From positions 24,192,552 to 24,256,551 of the forward strand of contig CM060183.1 of assembly GCA_030549335.1 (NCBI GenBank): a DNA stretch of 64,000 nt, read 5' to 3'. The notes beneath the pieces were generated by a model that had not been told where the DNA came from, ran no database searches, and worked only from the letters and a program-made list of their open reading frames with translations. Made by a program: the position numbers and the translations under genes. Positions 59,050 to 64,000 of this stretch are shown here, one piece after another (the stretch's first letter is position 1; each line of letters opens with the position of its first letter). This DNA comes from Pontederia crassipes. Its lineage: Eukaryota; Streptophyta; Magnoliopsida; Commelinales; Pontederiaceae.

Positions 59050-60600
59050 AATAAAGTAGTTAAATTTTTATTTTTGTTAAAGTCGTCTTGAAAATTGAAA
59101 AATCACTATCGTAATCCATAAAATCTCAATATTTGTATTCCATCCAAATGAAAAAAAATAAATCTATTCTCACGTTTTTCACCTTTTAATCATTTTTTAA
59201 TTTTTTATAATTTAACCAAATATTATTATTTTTGTAAAAAAATAATAAAAATAAATGACAAGTATTTAAAATAAAATATTTTAACTATAAAATATTATAT
59301 ATTTAAAATTTATTTTTTAAAATTAAATACAAAGAAGAATATTTATATTCTTCAAAATAAATTTTTATTCTAGAACCAAATGGCACCAAAAAAGTTATGG
59401 CTTAAGAAGGACATCGATTTGCTTGATCGCAACCACTCGGTTAACAACTTCAATAATTTGATGCCCATGGATGGCCAAGAGAAATGGCAAAACAATAATA
59501 ATAATAGTAACAATAATATGGGTTCAATAATAATATGTATCTATTAATTATAATAAAAAAAATTTGCCCAATCATTCACTATCATTCGTGAATGTATCAT
59601 GGTACTATATCTTAAAAGAAATAGCACAATTATTATTTTTTCTATTATTATTATATTGTCGACTTGAAGATAGTTATTCAATCCCTTTGGATTGAAATTT
59701 TGATCTTACTGGATATTAGTTTTATGTCACACCTCTAAAATATGATGCAAGGAATTTTTTTTCTTTTGCATGCACAAAAATTAGATCATTCCATCTCAAT
59801 CTCGTTGGTGTTGCAATTATAATATTGAAATCAAAGCTCACGATTTTTCTAAAAAGAAAATATAAGTGCAACATGCATCCGGCATATCAATAATGTGGTC
59901 CATCATCATTGATCTCTAACACTCATTATTATTCTTATTTTAACATAACATTTGGGTAAACTAATTATAACCAGAAATGATTGAGGTGGTCGTAACATGT
60001 AGGGCGGGCACCCTCGCAACGTAGGCGATGGATCCTGTGTCAGGCCTACTTGTTCTAGTGGCATGGTCTCTGATTGGAACATCCCCTTGGATCATTAGGC
60101 CTTCGTTAGTTGGTGCTGCCATTCTCTCTCTCTCTCTCTCTCCCCCCTCCCCCTATCTCTGTCATTCTCTCTCCTCTCTCTCACTAACCGGCACCCATGT
60201 GCCCTTTGCACTTTGTGCATGTGCTCATGCTTCTCTTATTCTTATCTAATTAGCAAAGGCCACTTTACTATTCAATCGGTCCCTCTCCCTCCTAATTATT
60301 CATCCACAATATGACATCTCAATTCAATTATAATAAATTATAAATCTCTCCTACAACTATAAGAAATTAATACATATTATTGTGCTACCTAATGTGTATC
60401 CAATCATTTATATTTATAAGGTATATACTTTATTAGCATATCATTGTGCTATGTGTGTGATCATTCACACATGGCAATGAGTATATATGCAACAGAGAAT
60501 AAATTCCATACATGCATGGATAGCTGGCAATGATATATAAATTGTTTCGGAAATTTTCAGTTTTCTGAATTAAAAAAAAGGAGAAAAGGAGATCTACTAC
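59050..60600. other. AT-rich spacer
   Basis: Includes a (CT)n run at 60124-60142 and no supported gene. Confidence 0.5.
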
Positions 60601-60613
60601 ACATGCCATGGTT

Positions 60614-60688
60614 GTAGACTGGGAAAAACAGAAGGCCTTATGGCTTATTGATCAGTTGCAGATGGAAGTTCTGATGAAGGTTTTAGGT
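60614..60688 (+). other. Possible exon or exon relic next to the LINE
   Basis: A frame from the ATG near 60608 reads MVVDWEKQKALWLIDQLQMEV and ends at a donor-like GATGAAG|GTTTTAG. A polypyrimidine tract and TTTTTACAG follow, exactly where the LINE inserted. Beyond the LINE, 61311-61399 reads VEKLHLISSYYKEFEESSKAV and closes at AAG|GTATCT. The two pieces look coding, but their phases do not join cleanly and no family was recognised. Confidence 0.25.
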
Positions 60689-60724
60689 GTTACTGTTTTT
60701 TTTCTTTTTACAGTAGAAAAACTC

Positions 60725-61306
60725 AATTGTAAGACAAGATGATGAGATTGATGACGATGTTAATCATAGAATTCAAGCTGGTTGGTGTAAGTGGAGGAAA
60801 GTCACTGGAGTTTTTTGTGATAGAAAAGTACCCAATAAAGTTAAAGGAAAATTCTATCGTACTGCTATAAGGTCAGCAGTGTTATATGGTAGTGAATGTT
60901 GGGCTATGAAGGGACAACATGAATGTAAAGTGGGGGTAGCCGAAATGAGGATGTTGAGATGGATGTGTGGTCATACAAGATTAGATAAGATTAAGAATGA
61001 CCATATATGTGAACGAGTCGGAGTGGCTCCTATTAGTGAGAAAATTGTAGAGAATCGTTTGAGATGGTTTGGTCATGTTCAGAGAAGACCATTAGATGCG
61101 CCAGTAAGAAGAGTAGATCAAATAATCTGGAGTCCGATTAAAAGAGGGAGAGGGAGGCCAAGGCGGACACTTGGCGAAGTAATAGAGCAAGATCTATTGG
61201 TGAATAATATACCGAAAGGTTTGGTTACTAATAGAGCAGAATGGCGTCGTATGATCCATGTAGCCGACCCCACCTAGTGGGATAAGGCTTTGTTGTTGTT
61301 GTTGTT
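60725..61306 (+). mobile_element. 5'-truncated L1-type LINE with target duplication
   Basis: Contains the C-terminal ~183 codons of ORF2 in one open frame from about 60726 to the stop at 61275-61277. Recognisable words are VLYGSECWAMK, RWFGHVQRR, RGRGRPRRTLGE and WRRMIHVADPT. A 3' (GTT)n tail follows. The target duplication is ACAGTAGAAAAACTC (60710-60724) versus ACAGTAGAGAAACTC (61307-61321), one mismatch. The intact frame suggests a fairly young copy, but with its 5' part missing it cannot move on its own. Confidence 0.92.
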
Positions 61307-61321
61307 ACAGTAGAGAAACTC

Positions 61322-62835
61322 CACCTAATTTCTTCTTACTACAAGGAATTTGAAGAAAGCTCAAAAGCTGTAAAAGTGATTACTAATGTCAAGGTATCTT
61401 AGATGTTGCTTTCTGCTTCCTTAAACCAGTAGGCATCAATGCAGTAAGGCCCTACTCGAAGGGTACATCTTTCTAGTTGAGAGGATAGGAATTAACCGGA
61501 TCTTATCTCCTGGGAGTATCGAGCATGCTATTTTAACTTTTTAAGACCAAAATGTCATATTGCTGCACTGTACAAATAAACATTTGACTGTTCAGTGACA
61601 GTTTATGTTTCTGGAAGGGTGCAAGATCCAGTCTGCAGTGCAGAACAGTGGTGGTAGATTCTGAAGAATGCATGCTGCCAGGAACTGTTTGTTGGACCAC
61701 ATTACTGAAGTCACAGTTCAACCAATTGCTTACGCATCAGTCGTGATAAAAAAAAGATAAAGGAGATATGTCCAGACTGGTCATGGAACCCATGCAGTTG
61801 GTTTGACTGTTCCTCTGTGGTAATTAATCTTGAAGCACGCAATTTGAAATCATAAGGAAATGCTAGGACAACAGATAGAACAGTGTATTTCATTGAAGAG
61901 ACATGTCAACAGCAATGAATGCTACTTGCTGTTCTAAATAAGTAAAGATGATTCCAGTTTGCGGTTCTTGTTCAAGCAATTCTGACAGGAACCAAAACTG
62001 TTACAGTTGAGATGACAGGATAAGAATGAAAAGCCTTTAGAAATATCTTCTTGACTTATTTTCTTTCAGATTATTAACGACGATGATGTGGTCTTAATAT
62101 TAAGAAATTCACATGCATGTGCGGTGAATTCATGTCATTTCTTTCAGTATTTGCTACATATGAATTCAGAATGGCCTAAACGAGCTGTGCAGAACCACTA
62201 ATGTCAGCGTTACGTGCAAGTAGAAGGTATTAATAAAGAACGAACCATATAAAGAAGACAGCTCATGCACGAAGGAGGTGCTGTCGTAGAAAATTAATAA
62301 GACTTCCAACAAGAAGAAAGCGTGTTATCTGGTGAATAACGATCAAGGGAAGGAGCGAAAGAGAAATGACAGTTCATGTAGGCCTTATCATTATGGTGAA
62401 TAAGACTCTGAGCAAGGATATTCTTGGAGACCTAGCTAGAATTTCAATGCAATAACATACAATCTCAAGATTCGGGATCGATTCTCGTTGATATCTAAAT
62501 CTAAGGTCGTTAAAAGATTTAAGAAATTTCAGCTTAGATTCTCACCTAAAATGAGAAAGACTGTCAAACATGCATCAAACATGAGAAGAAGCACTGCACT
62601 TGAGGTTTCTTTTTCACTGCAGTACCAGACCAACTGCTATCTCCCTGACAGGCCATCACATGGCCATGCAGATGACAAGATACCCCACCCGGCATGATTA
62701 ACCTGGCCACATGATGCAGTGCCCCACTGATCCAAATTTTCATGTTCCCTCCCTCTGTACTTCTTACCACCCCTTCTACGTTTACGAGGTTAATAAAACA
62801 TTTTTAGTTCACAATTTGGTTACTGTGAGAAGCCT
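61322..62835. other. Spacer and upstream region of the LONGIFOLIA-like gene
   Basis: Apart from the exon-like stretch 61311-61399, no feature was recognised. Confidence 0.4.
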
Positions 62836-62841
62836 CCCCCA

Positions 62842-62849
62842 CTATATGA
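62842..62849 (+). promoter_or_regulatory. Possible TATA box of the LONGIFOLIA-like gene
   Basis: CTATATGA in a C-rich setting, about 575 bases before the start codon; it would imply a long leader with small upstream frames. Confidence 0.3.
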
Positions 62850-63416
62850 ACAGGGGTCACTGGTGCTCATCAGGGAAGTGAGACACATCCATGTGAGGTT
62901 TCATTTATCAGGTCTGTATGTTATGAGGCAGAGATTTGCACTTTCCATGCTCTGATTGGTGCTGTAGAGGATTTGGTCTGGGAATCACATTCATTGTACT
63001 ATAGTTCAGGGGTAGAGATAGGGGAAGGGGAATGGTTTTGGGATTGTGGGCTATCGGGTAGCTCATTGTTGGAACATCTCGTTGAGGTTGGTGTTCCATG
63101 AACTGGAATGGGCTGTCCCTTTTGGCAAGAGGATGATGGCTTCAATGCGCTTAATCATTTAATGGTCCAAGGGATTGGTCCAAGCTCCAGAGTTAAGATG
63201 ACGATAGGGGATGTTTTATCAGCAAATTCCGGGAGAGAAGCTTGTCTGTCAAATTTATAGGGACTTGAACTCTGCTCGAAGTGTTTCAGTCTTTCTCAGT
63301 GCATTTCTTTTTCCTTTGATTCGGTTCTGGGAAGAGGGAGTGCTGATAGGCCAATAAGCTCCGGGAGTACTCGCAAAGCAAGGCTATCAGAGGCTTTCAG
63401 ATTGGAATTGTTCAGA

Positions 63417-64000
63417 ATGCCTGCCAAGATTCTGAATGCCTTCACAGATGAGAACCCGGACTTAAACAAGCAAATTGGATGCATGACGGGAATCCTTCAG
63501 ATGTTTGATCGGCAACACCTCTTAACCGGAAGACGACCCGGCGACCACGGCCATAAAAAGCATCCTTCAGGTACCTCAATCTGGCTTTTCCTTGTTTTGT
63601 GCAGCAATCTCTGAAGGATAGTTATGTCGTTGATATCAACAGATATGAAACAGTTCTTGGTAGAATGACGTTAATAGACAAAACAGACATTTAGAAGCTA
63701 ATTCAGTTATATTCATTTCTTGTTTTTGTTCTTGGCTTAACTATAGAACATTGTTTTAGGCTTTGAGCACTTGTATCTGAAACAAGGGAAAGAACATTCT
63801 CATTTGCAGGAGCCATTTGCACCAATGAGCTAATTAGGTTGTTTGTGATTCAAACAATTACTCATTCAGGGACAGCACATTGCTTCATCCATTTCAGTTT
63901 TACAGTCACCAGGTTTTTTGTGATTCTTGGATCTCCTTGTTGATGGGAAAATTTGAGAACAGAAAGAGAAGATCGCAGAGAAATTGCAGAAAAATAGAGG
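63417..64000 (+). CDS. LONGIFOLIA (LNG/TRM1)-like protein, 5' part
   Basis: The first coding exon (63417-63570) encodes MPAKILNAFTDENPDL, then NKQIGCMTGILQMFDRQHLL, then GHKKHPSG. This matches the highly conserved N terminus of LONGIFOLIA/TRM1-2 proteins, which promote longitudinal cell elongation and bind microtubules and the TTP recruiting complex. The exon ends at CCTTCAG|GTACCT in phase 1. The second exon most likely starts at 63979 after GATCGCAG and reads EKLQKNR to the window edge, similar in character to the Lys-rich stretch that follows in homologues. Other acceptors, such as 63811, cannot be excluded. The rest of this normally ~800-1000-residue protein lies beyond the window. Confidence 0.88.

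Noticed and set aside
1-64000. CRISPR arrays, bacterial operons, integrons or rRNA/tRNA genes
   Set aside because: The window is plant nuclear DNA; tandem repeats lack the direct-repeat/spacer layout, and no complete tRNA cloverleaf or rRNA segment was seen.

Overview
This is a nuclear window from a flowering plant. Genes have GT-AG introns and belong to land-plant families (GONST3-type nucleotide-sugar transporter, SPIRAL1-like, LONGIFOLIA). The long AT-rich spacers are filled with plant transposons: CACTA, Ty3/gypsy chromovirus, Ty1/copia, L1-type LINE, SINE, hAT-like and fold-back elements. The species cannot be named from the sequence alone.

Layout. 1-7401: a transposon nest in which two different CACTA 3' ends flank a truncated gypsy chromovirus. 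7402-12600: AT-rich spacer. 12620-15683: a GONST3-like Golgi nucleotide-sugar transporter with a one-exon CDS and a 5'UTR intron that carries a SINE. 15684-20100: spacer with a tRNA-like SINE candidate and a 1.4-kb element with about 300-bp terminal inverted repeats. 20267-25670 (possibly to about 25914): a multi-exon kelch-repeat gene whose large seventh intron holds a truncated LINE and a hAT-like element. 28654-31990 (minus): a SPIRAL1-like microtubule gene. 32000-42500: spacer with a two-exon coiled-coil gene remnant, a copia fragment, one arm of a fold-back element and a Helitron-like repeat array. 42650-45923: a plant FCP1/SCP-like HAD-fold gene with a DLNG variant of the catalytic motif. 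46000-62800: mostly repeats (GGGTCGG-rich hAT-like elements, GC-rich inverted-repeat elements, a fold-back MITE, an 8-bp-TSD MITE, a LINE). 63417-64000: the first coding exon, and probably the start of the second, of a LONGIFOLIA/TRM1-like gene running off the window.

The genes do not form a pathway. They are independent single-copy-type plant genes: Golgi sugar-nucleotide transport, a kelch scaffold, two microtubule or cell-shape regulators (SPIRAL1-like and LONGIFOLIA-like, about 32 kb apart) and a putative phosphatase-fold protein. No new multi-gene system was recognised. The most unusual material is in the repeats: a SINE and LINEs sharing one 3' tail within 48 kb, long-TIR elements with internal duplications, and two CACTA ends with unrelated subterminal arrays. 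Two gene oddities also stand out: an in-frame stop before a conserved-looking kelch-gene exon, and an 88-codon open frame inside a HAD-gene intron.
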